Below are positions 36,763-46,004 of a stretch of 64,000 nt of DNA, in pieces. The stretch's first letter is position 1. Each line of letters starts with the position of its first letter. This DNA is from Rhodovulum kholense (GTDB lineage Bacteria; Pseudomonadota; Alphaproteobacteria; Rhodobacterales; Rhodobacteraceae): the NCBI RefSeq assembly GCF_003053725.1, contig NZ_QAYC01000003.1:62001-126000 (forward strand). The letters are read 5' to 3'. The notes beneath the pieces were generated by a model. It saw nothing but the letters and a program-made list of their open reading frames with translations, had not been told where the DNA came from and ran no database searches. A program made the position numbers and the translations under genes.

Positions 36763-37482
36763 TCAGACCGCGGTGAAGGTTCGCACGAATTCAGTTGCGG
36801 GTCTTGCGCGGATCTCGGCGGGCTTGCCCACCTGTTCGATGCGTCCCATCGACATGACGACGACGAGATCGGCCAGTTCCATTGCCTCTTCCTGATCATG
36901 GGTCACGAAAACGGTGGTCAGGCCGGTATTGTCATGGATTTCGCGCAGCCCCTGGCGCAGCTCCTTGCGCACCCTGGCATCGAGCGCGCCGAAGGGCTCG
37001 TCCAGCAGCAGCATCCGCGGCTCGATCGCCAGCGCGCGCGCCAGTGCCACACGTTGCCGCTGCCCGCCCGAAAGCTGGTTTGGATAGCGGGCGCCGATGT
37101 CGGGCAACTGGATCAGGTCCAGCAGCCGGGTCACGCGGCGGCCGATCTCGGCCTCGGTGGGGCGTTCCCTGCGCGGCCGCGCGCGCAGGCCATAGGCCAC
37201 GTTCTCGAACACGGTCATGTGCCGGAAAAGCGCGTAGTGCTGGAAGACGAAGCCCGCGCGCCGATCCTGGACCGAAAGCCCGGTCGCGTCCGCCCCGTCG
37301 AACCGCACCCGCCCCGAGGTGGGAAATTCAAGCCCCGCGAGGATGCGCAGAAGCGTCGTCTTGCCCGATCCCGACGGCCCGAGCAGAGAGATCAGCGCGC
37401 CTGACGGGATGAACAGCGACACCGGATGCAGCGCCCGTTCGGTGCCGAATTCCTTCGCGAGTTCCTCGAGTTCGATATTCAT
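36763..37482 (-). CDS. cysA: Sulfate/thiosulfate ABC transporter ATP-binding protein (short form)
   Basis: A 239-residue ABC ATPase that energises sulfate import. Walker [10 protein letters not shown] (35-43), Q-loop [12 protein letters not shown], signature [15 protein letters not shown] and Walker [12 protein letters not shown] are all intact. The protein stops after [17 protein letters not shown], right where CysA normally continues with a C-terminal TOBE/regulatory region, so that part is missing. Normal CysA is about 340 residues or more (family knowledge). It is the last gene of cysP-T-W-A, 13 bases after cysW. It should still bind and hydrolyse ATP. Confidence 0.9.
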   Translation of the reverse strand: MNIELEELAKEFGTERALHPVSLFIPSGALISLLGPSGSGKTTLLRILAGLEFPTSGRVRFDGADATGLSVQDRRAGFVFQHYALFRHMTVFENVAYGLRARPRRERPTEAEIGRRVTRLLDLIQLPDIGARYPNQLSGGQRQRVALARALAIEPRMLLLDEPFGALDARVRKELRQGLREIHDNTGLTTVFVTHDQEEAMELADLVVVMSMGRIEQVGKPAEIRARPATEFVRTFTAV

Positions 37483-37495
37483 GGGCTGTCCTTTC

Positions 37496-38359
37496 TCAGT
37501 GACGGCACGTGGCCGCCAGCAGGTCCGCATGGCGCCATTCGAGCAGGGATTTCAGCAGCAGGGTCAGAAGCGCCAGCATCGCCAGCACCGAGGCCAGCGT
37601 GAAGGCCGCGACCGAGAGGTATTCGTTAAAGAACATCTCGACCATGGTGGGCATCGTCGCCGTCTCGCCGCGGATCTTGCCGGAGACGACGGCGACCGCG
37701 CCGAACTCGCCCATGGCACGCGCGTTGCACAGCAGCACGCCGTAAAGCAGCGCCCAGCGGATGTTGGGCAGCGTCACGGTGAAGAAGGTGCGCCAGCCCG
37801 ACGCGCCCAGCGTCAGCGCGGCCTCTTCCTCGGTGCGGCCCTGTTCGATCATCACCGGGATCAGCTCGCGCGCGACGAAGGGGAAGGTCACGAAGAGCGT
37901 GGCCAGCAGGATCCCCGGGAAGGCGAAGACGATGCGGATGTCATGGGCCATCAGCCAGACGCCCAGCGACGAGTTCGCCCCGAAAAGCAGCACCAGCATC
38001 AGGCCCGCCACGACCGGAGAGACCGAGAACGGAAGATCGATCAGGGTGATCAGGAAAGCCTTGCCGCGGAAGTCGAACTTGGCGATGGCCCAGGCGGCCG
38101 CGATGCCGAAGACGGCGTTCAGCGGCACCGCGATGACGGCGATGCTCAGGGTCATGCGGATCGCCGCCTGCGCATCGGGCAGCGAAAGCGCTGCGATCAT
38201 GCCGCGCCAGCCCTGGGCCAGCGCCTCGGCGAAGACCGTCGCAAGCGGCGCGAAGAGAAAGATTGCCACGAAGAGGATGGCGAGGCCCACTAGAAGCGCG
38301 CGGGCCAGCGGCGGTTCGGTCGTGACCGGGACGGGTCGCGAAAGGACGATGTCAGACAA
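37496..38359 (-). CDS. cysW: Sulfate ABC transporter permease CysW
   Basis: A 287-residue inner-membrane permease with about six helices. The cytoplasmic coupling loop is [20 protein letters not shown], the EAA motif that docks on CysA. The [20 protein letters not shown] segment is distinctive of CysW. It starts inside the end of cysT (eight-base overlap) and is followed by cysA, a strict operon. It pairs with CysT to form the sulfate/thiosulfate channel. Confidence 0.94.
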   Translation of the reverse strand: MSDIVLSRPVPVTTEPPLARALLVGLAILFVAIFLFAPLATVFAEALAQGWRGMIAALSLPDAQAAIRMTLSIAVIAVPLNAVFGIAAAWAIAKFDFRGKAFLITLIDLPFSVSPVVAGLMLVLLFGANSSLGVWLMAHDIRIVFAFPGILLATLFVTFPFVARELIPVMIEQGRTEEEAALTLGASGWRTFFTVTLPNIRWALLYGVLLCNARAMGEFGAVAVVSGKIRGETATMPTMVEMFFNEYLSVAAFTLASVLAMLALLTLLLKSLLEWRHADLLAATCRH

Positions 38360-39191
38360 GGCCGATCCTCCGTCTGCTCCAGATCTGGATTGCGTTGATG
38401 GCCAGCAGCATGGCGAACGAGATCAGCAGCATCGCGATCCCGATCGCCGCGGCGGCGTCGTAATTGTATTCCTCGAGCCGGATCACGATCAGCAGGGGCG
38501 CGATCTCGGTCAGGCCGGGAATGTTGCCCGCGATGAAGATGACCGAGCCGTATTCGCCCACCGACCGCGCCAGCGCGAGGGCGAAGCCCGTCAGCAGCGC
38601 AGGCGTCAGCGTCGGCAGGATCACCCGGCGTAGGGTGTGGCTCCGGCGGGCGCCCAGCGTGGCGCTGGCCTCCTCGATATCGCGGTCCAGTTCCTCGATC
38701 ACCGGCTGGACGGTGCGCACGACGAAGGGCAGGCCGATGAAGACAAGCGCCAGCCAGATGCCGGTCTCGGTATAGGCGATCCGCAGGCCGACCGGCGCCA
38801 GCGCCTGTCCGAAGGGGCCGTTCGGGGCATAAAGCGCGGTCAGCGCGATGCCCGCGACCGCAGTCGGCAGCGCGAAGGGCAGATCCACCGCGGCGTCGAT
38901 GAGGCGGCGGCCCCAGAAACGGTAACGCACCAGCACCCAGGCCAGCACCAGCCCGAAGACGAGGTTGAAAAGCGACGCGATCAGCGCCGCGCGAAACGAC
39001 AGCGCCAGCGCCGACCAGACCCGGCGCGTGTTCACCATCCCCCACAGCTCTGCCGGGCCGATCATGAGGCCCCGGCCCAGCAGCGCGCCGATGGGAAGCA
39101 GGACCACGATGGACAGCATCGCAAGCGCGATCCCGAAGCTCAGCCCAAACCCCGGAAGGGGAGAGGGCGCGCGGAGAAGGGCCGCTTTCAT
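38352..39191 (-). CDS. cysT: Sulfate ABC transporter permease CysT (CysU)
   Basis: A 279-residue permease with about six helices. It has PSPLPGFGLSFGIALAMLSI at the start, typical of CysT, and the coupling loop IEEASATLGARRSHTLRRVI. AAVDLPFALPTAVAGIALTA is the paired CysT signature of this heterodimer. Three bases separate it from the cysP stop, and its 3' end overlaps cysW. Its role is to form the sulfate channel with CysW. Confidence 0.94.
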   Translation of the reverse strand: MKAALLRAPSPLPGFGLSFGIALAMLSIVVLLPIGALLGRGLMIGPAELWGMVNTRRVWSALALSFRAALIASLFNLVFGLVLAWVLVRYRFWGRRLIDAAVDLPFALPTAVAGIALTALYAPNGPFGQALAPVGLRIAYTETGIWLALVFIGLPFVVRTVQPVIEELDRDIEEASATLGARRSHTLRRVILPTLTPALLTGFALALARSVGEYGSVIFIAGNIPGLTEIAPLLIVIRLEEYNYDAAAAIGIAMLLISFAMLLAINAIQIWSRRRIGLV

Positions 39192-39194
39192 AGC

Positions 39195-40325
39195 TCAGTC
39201 CTCGTAGATCTGGTCGAAGATGCCGCCTTCGCCGAAATATTTCGGCTGCACCACGGGCCAGCCGCCAAAATCGGCGATGGTGACAAGGTCGAGATCGGGG
39301 AAGCGCGCGACATCTTCGGGCGCGGCCTGCGACAGGTCCCAGGCGCGGTAGTAGTGGTGCAGCGCCAGCGCCTGTGCCTCGGGGCTGTAGAGATGGCCGA
39401 GATAGGCCTCCGCCACCTCGCGCTGGGCGTCCGACGTGATGTTGCCGTCGACCAGCGTCACCGGCGGCTCGGCAAGGATCGAGACCGAGGGCACCACGAT
39501 GTCGAAGGCGTCGTCGCCAAGGCTTTCAAGGGCGAGGAAGGCCTCGTTCTCCCAGGCCAGCAGCACGTCGCCGATGCCGCGCTGGGTGAAGGTCGTGGTC
39601 GATCCGCGCGCGCCGGTATCCAGCACCGGCACGTTGCGATAAAGCGCGCGGACGAAGTCGCGCGGATCGAGGCCGTTGCGCTCGGCATAGGCCCAGGCCG
39701 CGAGGAAGTTCCAGCGCGCGCCGCCCGAAGTCTTGGGGTTGGGCGTGATGACCTGCACCTCGTCGGCGACGAGGTCGTCCCAATCCTTGATGCCGCGCGG
39801 ATTGCCTTCGCGCACGAGGAACACGATGGTCGAGGTATAGGGCGAGGAGTTGTGCGGCAGGCGCGATTGCCAGTCGGCCGGGATACGGCCCGTACGCTCG
39901 GCGATCTGGTCGATATCCGCGGACAGCGCCAGCGTCACCACCGTTGCCTCGAGCCCGTCGATCACGGCCCGGGCCTGCGCGCCCGCGCCGCCGTGCGACT
40001 GCCGGAGGGTGACCGGCGCGTGGCCCTGCGCGATCCACCAGGCGCTGAAAAGATCGTTGTAGGCGCGGTAGAATTCCCGGGTCGGGTCGTAGGACACGTT
40101 GAGGATCTCGACAGTCTCCTGTGCCATGGCCGGAAGCGGCCCGCCGATGGCAAGACCGATGGCGGCGGCCCGCAGGATACCTTTCAGACGGCTGGTGCGC
40201 CGCTCGGCCCGAAGGCTTGCGACTTGCACCGGACGCGCATTGCGTTCGGTCCGGCCGTCGCCGGAACGGCGGCGGACAGCGCCCCGGGCACGTCTTCGTG
40301 CACCGATTTCTATGGTTCGAAACAT
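39195..40325 (-). CDS. cysP: Periplasmic sulfate-binding protein
   Basis: A 376-residue solute-binding protein that delivers sulfate or thiosulfate to CysTWA. After a long charged N-terminus (about 45 residues, rich in Arg) a hydrophobic core GILRAAAIGLAIGGPLPAMA, followed by Q, gives a cleavable signal. Mature features are LNVSYDPTREFYRAYNDLFS and RQSHGGAGAQARAVIDGLEA (sulfate-contact segment with SHGGAGAQ), then PNPKTSGGARWNFLAAWAYA. The start at 40325 has AGAGGA upstream, but the signal region is unusually long, so the true start may lie inside. It heads the operon. The 707-base region upstream carries AATAA repeats that may bind a sulfur regulator. Confidence 0.92.
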   Translation of the reverse strand: MFRTIEIGARRRARGAVRRRSGDGRTERNARPVQVASLRAERRTSRLKGILRAAAIGLAIGGPLPAMAQETVEILNVSYDPTREFYRAYNDLFSAWWIAQGHAPVTLRQSHGGAGAQARAVIDGLEATVVTLALSADIDQIAERTGRIPADWQSRLPHNSSPYTSTIVFLVREGNPRGIKDWDDLVADEVQVITPNPKTSGGARWNFLAAWAYAERNGLDPRDFVRALYRNVPVLDTGARGSTTTFTQRGIGDVLLAWENEAFLALESLGDDAFDIVVPSVSILAEPPVTLVDGNITSDAQREVAEAYLGHLYSPEAQALALHHYYRAWDLSQAAPEDVARFPDLDLVTIADFGGWPVVQPKYFGEGGIFDQIYED

Positions 40326-41032
40326 GTCCGGTCCTCTGCTGGTCCCTGTCGAATTCTGGTGTCAGGCCAGCGGGGCAGAGCGCCTGTCGCGGGGGATGAA
40401 ACCGCGCGGTCGCGCCGCCGGCGCCGCCTGACTCCATAATAACGACAGGAATAATCGTGAATAACAAGGAAAGAAGCTCGCTCTTTTCTGTCGTGATTTT
40501 GGAAGATCCTTCTCCCGGGAAGGACCGCGGACAGGCGAGGCCCGCGCCGGACCGGGCGCCTTGCCTCGGAGCGGCAGGTGGCGGCGATTCGATCTCATGG
40601 TCCGGGCCGGGCGGGCGGTGGGCTCGGCAGAGCGAAGGGATGTGCGGCTTGACGAGCCCCCGAGGGCTCAAGCGGCCGATGGCCGTTTCGAAACTCGGCC
40701 GGCTTTGAGGACTGGTTTGCGCGCAGGGCGGCGGCAGGCTCCGGGGCTTCTCGGCAGCCACCCGGACGCATCCTCCCCGTTGGCGGTAATCCATTCCCCG
40801 GCGTCGACGGCGACCTTGCAAGAGAGCCCGTCAGCGCCCGGATCGCCGATCCGGTGCGGCTGCGGATCATTCGTCCCAAGGCATGGCCAACCGTGCGACG
40901 GACCCACCGAACGTCACAGGCGTCGCGGCGTTCGCCGCCAAAAGACGATAAACATAATAGACATTACGTATAAATATGGCATGCTCGCATCGACTCGTCA
41001 GCTATGGCCGTCCCGGGCCGGAAGGAGGCGCG
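40326..41032. other. 707-base gap between cysP and Lrp-type regulator
   Basis: Two AT-rich islands lie in otherwise GC-rich sequence: 40434-40500 (upstream of cysP) and 40940-40978 (upstream of the Lrp gene). Between them, 40510-40930 is GC-rich with open frames that I could not match to a known protein. One minus-strand frame near 40670-40900 reads somewhat protein-like (KVAVDAGEWITANGEDASGW) and may be decayed coding. No gene is supported. Confidence 0.55.
40434..40472. promoter_or_regulatory. Three AATAA repeats upstream of cysP (candidate regulator site)
   Basis: AATAA occurs at 40438-40442, 40450-40454 and 40460-40464, spaced 12 and 10 bases, about one helical turn each. On the cysP strand they read TTATT, with TTATTC twice. 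That resembles CysB/Cbl-type sites of enterobacteria (TTATTC core), but alphaproteobacterial sulfur regulators may differ. They lie about 110-140 bases upstream of the chosen cysP start. Regulatory function is inferred from composition and position. Confidence 0.35.
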
Positions 41033-41521
41033 ATGACGTTCGACCGGATCGACCTGAAGATCCTCGATATCCTCCAGCGCGATGCGACCGTACCGGTTGC
41101 CCGTATCGCCGACCAGGTCGGGCTCTCGCAAACTCCCTGCTGGAAGCGCATCCAGAAACACGAGGAGGCCGGCGTGATCCGCGCCCGTGTGGCGCTGCTG
41201 GATCCCGATGCGCTTGGGCTGTCGATGACCGTCTTCGTCCTGGTGGAGGCGGTCGAACATACGCCCGACTGGCGGGCGGGCTTTCTGGCCGTCATCGAAA
41301 GACTGGAGGCGGTCCGCGATGTGTACCGGCTGGCCGGGACCCACGATTTCCTGCTGCGGGTGGTCGTGGCGGACATGGCCGCGTTCGACCGGTTCTATGA
41401 GGAGCTGACGGCCGGGGTGCGACTGCGCAGCGTGAACTCGATCTTCGCGCTGGAATGCCTGAGGGCCGAGACGGCCCTGCCCCTGTCCGCCCGCGGGGCG
41501 GGGATCGACGCCCGGTCATAG
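41033..41521 (+). CDS. Lrp/AsnC-family transcriptional regulator
   Basis: A 162-residue leucine-responsive-type regulator. The N-terminal HTH (DRIDLKILDILQRDATVPVA then IADQVGLSQTPCWKRIQKHE) is followed by the RAM ligand-sensing domain (LGLSMTVFVLVEAVEHTPDW onward). These proteins form octamers or dimers and answer to amino acids. The ATG follows GGAAGGAGG, a strong site. The target is unknown: there is no amino-acid gene immediately next to it; the sulfate operon is divergent on its left and rimO is convergent on its right. The length is typical. Confidence 0.88.
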   Translation: MTFDRIDLKILDILQRDATVPVARIADQVGLSQTPCWKRIQKHEEAGVIRARVALLDPDALGLSMTVFVLVEAVEHTPDWRAGFLAVIERLEAVRDVYRLAGTHDFLLRVVVADMAAFDRFYEELTAGVRLRSVNSIFALECLRAETALPLSARGAGIDARS

Positions 41522-41642
41522 CCCCAAGGGCACGCTGCCGGTCGGCCGGGGTGTCCCGCCGAAATCGCCTCGAGCCTTTGCATGTCCGAAGGCAGATCCG
41601 GTGTCCTTGCCGGGACAGGCGCGGAAGACGGGGGCGTGGGGC

Positions 41643-43031
41643 TCAGGCCCCCGGACGACCCCAGAGGTCGTATTCGCCCGCCTCTTCGACCTCGACCGTC
41701 ACCAGATCGCCCGGCGCCAGCCCCCCGGCGCCCTCGTCGATGAAAAGACAGCCGTCGATTTCGGGGGCATCGGCCTTCGTGCGGCAGGTGGCGATGCCGT
41801 CGGCGTCGATCTCGTCGACGATGACCTCGATGCGTTGGCCGACCTTGGCCGCCAGCTTCGCCTCGGAAATGGCCTGGGCCTTTTCCATGAACCGCTCCCA
41901 GCGGTCCTGCTTGACCTCGGCGGGAACATGATCGGGCAGGTCGTTGGCCGCAGCCCCCGCGACGTTTTCGTATTGAAAGCAGCCGACCCGGTCCAGTTGC
42001 GCCTCGTCGAGCCAGTCCAGCAGGGTCTGGAATTCGGCCTCGGTCTCGCCGGGATAGCCGACGATGAAGGTCGAGCGCAGCGCCAGATCGGGGCAGACCG
42101 CGCGCCAGGCGGCGATCTCGTCCAGCGTCTTCGCGGCCGCCGCGGGCCGGGCCATGCGTTTCAGCGTGTCGGGGTGGGCGTGCTGGAACGGGATGTCCAG
42201 ATAGGGCAGGATCAGCCCCTCGGCCATCAGCGGGATCAGCTCGCGCACATGCGGGTAAGGATAGACGTAATGCAGCCGCACCCAGATCCCGAGCGATCCC
42301 AGATCGCGGGCCAGATCGGTGATATGCGCCCGGTGGCCCTTTTCGGTCGCGTGCTTCAGGTCGACCCCGTAGGCCGAGGTGTCCTGGCTGATGACCAAGA
42401 GCTCCTTGACCCCGGCTTCGGCCAGCTTCTCGGCCTCGCGCAGGACCGCATGGGCCGGGCGCGAGGCAAGCCTGCCGCGCATGTCGGGGATGATGCAGAA
42501 GCGGCAGTGGTGATTGCAGCCCTCGGAAATCTTCAGATAGCTGTAGTGGCGCGGGGTCAGGCTGACCCCCGAGGCGGGCAGCAGGTCCACGAACGGATCG
42601 GGCGCGGGCGGCACCGCGCCATGGACCGCATCCAGCACCTGTTCGTATTGATGCGGCCCCGTGACCGCCAGCACGGTCGGATGCGCGCCGGTGATGTAGC
42701 CCGGCTCGGCCCCCAGACAGCCGGTGACGATCACCCGGCCGTTCTCCTTCAGCGCCTCGCCGATGGCCTCAAGGCTTTCGGCCTTGGCGCTGTCGAGAAA
42801 GCCGCAGGTATTGACGATGACCGCATCGGCGCCCGCGTAATCGGGCGAGATCGCATAGCCTTCGGCGCGAAGCCGGGTCAGGATGCGTTCGCTGTCGACC
42901 AGCGCCTTGGGACAGCCGAGCGACACCATGCCGATGGTCGGCTGGCCGGGACGGGCAGGCGTCTCGATCCGGGCGCGGGGCGCCAGGTCGGGACGCAGGT
43001 CGGGCGGGTTCGGCGATCTGGGCTGGGACAT
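41643..43031 (-). CDS. rimO: Ribosomal protein S12 methylthiotransferase RimO
   Basis: A 462-residue radical SAM enzyme that methylthiolates Asp88/89 of S12. An N-terminal UPF0004 domain ([20 protein letters not shown], then [20 protein letters not shown]) carries the first iron-sulfur site. The radical SAM motif [14 protein letters not shown] supplies the second. The C-terminal TRAM domain ends with [14 protein letters not shown]. The [10 protein letters not shown] variant of the first motif separates RimO from MiaB. No companion gene is close. Confidence 0.95.
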   Translation of the reverse strand: MSQPRSPNPPDLRPDLAPRARIETPARPGQPTIGMVSLGCPKALVDSERILTRLRAEGYAISPDYAGADAVIVNTCGFLDSAKAESLEAIGEALKENGRVIVTGCLGAEPGYITGAHPTVLAVTGPHQYEQVLDAVHGAVPPAPDPFVDLLPASGVSLTPRHYSYLKISEGCNHHCRFCIIPDMRGRLASRPAHAVLREAEKLAEAGVKELLVISQDTSAYGVDLKHATEKGHRAHITDLARDLGSLGIWVRLHYVYPYPHVRELIPLMAEGLILPYLDIPFQHAHPDTLKRMARPAAAAKTLDEIAAWRAVCPDLALRSTFIVGYPGETEAEFQTLLDWLDEAQLDRVGCFQYENVAGAAANDLPDHVPAEVKQDRWERFMEKAQAISEAKLAAKVGQRIEVIVDEIDADGIATCRTKADAPEIDGCLFIDEGAGGLAPGDLVTVEVEEAGEYDLWGRPGA

Positions 43032-43167
43032 GGGCGAGCCTATACGCCAGAGCGCCCAGTCTGGGAAGTGGTCTGGAAAGCAGCCGCAGGCTGCCGGGGC
43101 GGGTTGTTGCGGGCGTCCGGGCGGCCTAGGCTTGGGCCATGGGTTTCATCGTCGGGCGGGGGATATG

Positions 43168-45168
43168 ATGCGCTGGGTGATCCGGGGTCTTCTGGGAGTG
43201 GCGGTTCTGATCGGGCTGGCGGTGGCGGCGGTTCTGCTGATGCCTGCGGACCGGGTGGCGCGGCTGGCCGCCGATCAGGTGCAGAAAGCCACCGGGCGCA
43301 GCCTGACGGTCGCGGGCGGGGTCCGGCCCTCGCTCTGGCCCGAGATCGGGGTCGAGACCGGTGCCGTCACGCTGGCCAATGCCGACTGGTCCGAGGCCGG
43401 GCCGATGCTGTCGGCCGAGGGCCTTGCGGTGGGCATCGATCTGTCAGCACTTCTGCGGGGCGAAATCGCGGTGCGCGAGGTCACGGTTCTGGCGCCGCGC
43501 ATCTTGCTGGAACGGGCCGCCGACGGGCGGGTCAACTGGGACTTTTCCGCTGGAACGCAGGCGGCGGACGACCCGGCCGCGCCCGACGCCGCCCCGGATG
43601 CGGCCGGGCCGGGCGAGGGCCAGGGCCCCGGTCCGCTGGCCGGGCTGACCCTTGACCGGGGCGAGATCTCGGATGGCGATCTGGTCTATCTCGATCATGC
43701 CAGCGGCGCGCGGACCGAGCTTTCGGGCGTGGATGCCACCCTCGCGCTGCCCGACCGGGACGGTCCGGCCGATCTCAAGCTGACGGCGGTGCTGAACGGG
43801 CAGGAGATCGGGCTGTCGGCGCGGCTGGGCCATGCCGCCGCGCTGGCAGCGGGGGACCCGACGCGGCTGACGCTTGAGAGTGCGCTGGGCCGGGCCAGCC
43901 TGGCTTTCGACGGGCAACTGGACCTTGCGCCCCTTTCGGCCGAGGGCAAGCTTTACGCCGACCTGTCGGATCTGCGGGCGATCTTCGCCGCCGCGGGGGC
44001 CACGCCGCCCGGTCTTCCGTCCGGCGTCGGCCAGCGGCTCGTGCTGGAGGGGCAGGCGGCCTACACGCCCGAAGGTGCGATCCGTCTTGACCGCGCGAGC
44101 CTCCGGCAGGACGGCAATACCCTGATCGGCAACCTGGCCTTCGCGCCCGCCACCCCCCGGCCGCATCTTGAGGCGCAGCTTTCGGCCGGAACCCTCGACC
44201 TGACGGCTTTTTCGGGGGACGGCAGCGGGTCGTCCGCCGCCACGGGCGGGGGCGGTTCATCGGGCAAGCCCAACGGCGGGGGCTGGTCGACGGCCCCGAT
44301 CGATGTGGGCTGGCTCGGCGCGCTCGATGCCGAAATCGGGTTCAAGGCCGAGGCCATCAATGCCGGCAAGGTGCGGCTGGGGCCGGTGCGGCTTGACGCG
44401 CGGCTGGAAGACCGGCGGCTGGCGGTCGATCTGCACGAGCTGCAGGCCTATGCGGGCAATGTCACCGGCAGTGTGGTGGCAAATGGCCGGACCGGCCTGT
44501 CGCTGGCGGGCGATCTCGATATTGCGGGGGTGTCGGCCCAAACGTTGCTGAGCGATTTCGCCGGGTTCGACCGGCTGGTGACCTCGGCCGATCTGCAGCT
44601 CGACCTGCAGGCCTCGGGCAATTCCGTGGCGGCGCTGATGGGGTCGCTGTCGGGGGGCGGGGCGCTTGGCTTCGGGCAGGGCGAGTTTCGCGGGCTCGAT
44701 CTGGCGGGGATGCTGGTAAATCTCGACCCGTCCTATATGGGCGCGGGGGCGCGGACGATCTTCGACTCGATTTCGGCGAGCTTCACCATTGACCGGGGCG
44801 TTCTGTCGAATTCCGATCTCAGCATCTCGGCGCCGCTGCTGACCGCCAGGGGCAGCGGCCGTGTGGGCCTTGCGGCGCGGACGCTCGACTATACCATCGT
44901 GCCGACCGCCTTGCCGGGGGCCGATGGCGGCGGCGTCAGCGTGCCGCTGAGGATCACCGGCCCCTGGGCCGCGCCGAATGTCCGGCTGGACGTCGAGGCC
45001 CTGGCCGAGGCGCGGCTGAAACAGGAGCGCGAGGCGCTGGAACGGAAGGCGCGCGACCGCGCGGCCGAGGAGCTGGGCGCGGGAACCGACGAAAGCCTCG
45101 AGGATGCGGCCCGGCGTCGGCTGGGCGAAGAGGCGTCCAAGGGGTTGCGGAAACTGTTCGGGGATTGA
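43168..45168 (+). CDS. AsmA-family outer-membrane assembly/phospholipid transport protein
   Basis: A 666-residue AsmA-like protein. One N-terminal transmembrane helix (WVIRGLLGVAVLIGLAVAAV) precedes a large periplasmic beta-rich region. The segment KATGRSLTVAGGVRPSLWPE near the start is the AsmA signature. A glycine/serine linker (SGSSAATGGGGSSG) interrupts at about 352. The C-terminal end is a charged coiled coil (EARLKQEREALERKARDRAA). The family bridges inner and outer membranes in lipid transport (known). ATGs at 43165 and 43168 are both possible; I chose the second. Confidence 0.87.
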   Translation: MRWVIRGLLGVAVLIGLAVAAVLLMPADRVARLAADQVQKATGRSLTVAGGVRPSLWPEIGVETGAVTLANADWSEAGPMLSAEGLAVGIDLSALLRGEIAVREVTVLAPRILLERAADGRVNWDFSAGTQAADDPAAPDAAPDAAGPGEGQGPGPLAGLTLDRGEISDGDLVYLDHASGARTELSGVDATLALPDRDGPADLKLTAVLNGQEIGLSARLGHAAALAAGDPTRLTLESALGRASLAFDGQLDLAPLSAEGKLYADLSDLRAIFAAAGATPPGLPSGVGQRLVLEGQAAYTPEGAIRLDRASLRQDGNTLIGNLAFAPATPRPHLEAQLSAGTLDLTAFSGDGSGSSAATGGGGSSGKPNGGGWSTAPIDVGWLGALDAEIGFKAEAINAGKVRLGPVRLDARLEDRRLAVDLHELQAYAGNVTGSVVANGRTGLSLAGDLDIAGVSAQTLLSDFAGFDRLVTSADLQLDLQASGNSVAALMGSLSGGGALGFGQGEFRGLDLAGMLVNLDPSYMGAGARTIFDSISASFTIDRGVLSNSDLSISAPLLTARGSGRVGLAARTLDYTIVPTALPGADGGGVSVPLRITGPWAAPNVRLDVEALAEARLKQEREALERKARDRAAEELGAGTDESLEDAARRRLGEEASKGLRKLFGD

Positions 45169-45195
45169 TCGGGGATTGATCGGCCGGGCCGCGCG

Positions 45196-45218
45196 GCGCC
45201 CCCGGACCCCGGGGGCGC
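45196..45218. terminator. Strong hairpin between convergent AsmA and gcrA genes
   Basis: GCGCCCCCGG and CCGGGGGCGC pair perfectly over ten bases with a three-base loop (ACC). It sits in the 63-base gap between convergent stops, and no T-run follows. It shares the 13-mer GCCCCCGGACCCC with the REP-like units near 13.4 kb, so it may be related to them. A role as a bidirectional terminator is plausible. Confidence 0.55.
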
Positions 45219-45231
45219 GCGCAGACGGAGC

Positions 45232-45861
45232 CTAGCGCTTGCGGTCGCGCCGCGCGCTCATCGGCTGGAAGGCGACGCCCACATGGGCCTCGCAATAGGG
45301 TTTGCCCTGCTGGACCGGCAGCCCGCAGAACCAGAAATCGTCGGTCGCGGGATCGCCGATCGGCCATTTGCAGGTACGTTCGGTCAGCTCCATCAGGGTC
45401 AGCCGCTTGGCGGTCTTTTCCACCTCGCGCACCGAGGCCAGCGCCTCGGGGCTGATTTCATTGGCCGAGGGCTGAGGCGGCAGCGGCTGGCCTGCGGGCA
45501 CGATGGCCTTGCGCGACGAGGGCGGCGGCGGGGCCGCGCTTTGCGCCTCGGGAGCGGGGCTTGCGGCGGCTGGGCGGCTTGCAGGGGCCGGTTCGGGCCG
45601 TGGCGCAGGGGCCGCCGCCGCAGCGGGCTGTTCGGCCTCGGGTTTGGGTGCAGGCTTGTCCTTGGCGGCTGGAGCCGCCGCAGCCTCCGGGGCCGGGCGC
45701 GCGGGCGCGGCCCCCGCACGGTTCGACAGGCCCAGCCGGTGCACCTTGCCGATCACCGCGTTGCGGGTCACGCCGCCCAGCTCCTTGGCGATCTGGCTCG
45801 CCGACTGGCCCTCGGCCCACATGCGTTTCAGCGTTTCGACACGTTCATCCGTCCAGGACAT
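45232..45861 (-). CDS. gcrA: GcrA cell-cycle regulator
   Basis: A 209-residue member of the GcrA family, which binds CcrM-methylated GANTC promoters and the sigma70 factor to activate cell-cycle genes. The N-terminal DNA-binding start MSWTDERVETLKRMWAEGQS with IAKELGGVTRNAVIGKVHRL is highly characteristic. A long Pro/Ala-rich linker (about 55-125) follows. The C-terminal domain has LMELTERTCKWPIGDPATDD and WFCGLPVQQGKPYCEAH. The start is at 45861, where the family begins. The protein is longer than Caulobacter GcrA (about 173 residues) mainly in the linker. Confidence 0.93.
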   Translation of the reverse strand: MSWTDERVETLKRMWAEGQSASQIAKELGGVTRNAVIGKVHRLGLSNRAGAAPARPAPEAAAAPAAKDKPAPKPEAEQPAAAAAPAPRPEPAPASRPAAASPAPEAQSAAPPPPSSRKAIVPAGQPLPPQPSANEISPEALASVREVEKTAKRLTLMELTERTCKWPIGDPATDDFWFCGLPVQQGKPYCEAHVGVAFQPMSARRDRKR

Positions 45862-46004
45862 GACATTCCCTTGGCTCGCGGCAGTGCAGGCATTAGGCCC
45901 CTTGGCCCCGGCGCCCGACGCCTTGGAGAAATCCGACAAGGCCCTATTCTAATCCGGGCGGCTTCGGGGATACAAGCGCAAGGCAGATCAAGGAGGCAGG
46001 ACGT

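Noticed and set aside
36372-36899. Minus-strand frame of about 175 codons in the cysA downstream gap
   Set aside because: Arg/Ala/Pro-rich translation without a domain or ribosome site; overlaps the cysA coding region.
40595-40907. Minus-strand frames between cysP and the Lrp gene
   Set aside because: One reads slightly protein-like (KVAVDAGEWITANGEDASGW), but there is no start with a ribosome site and no family match; may be decayed coding.
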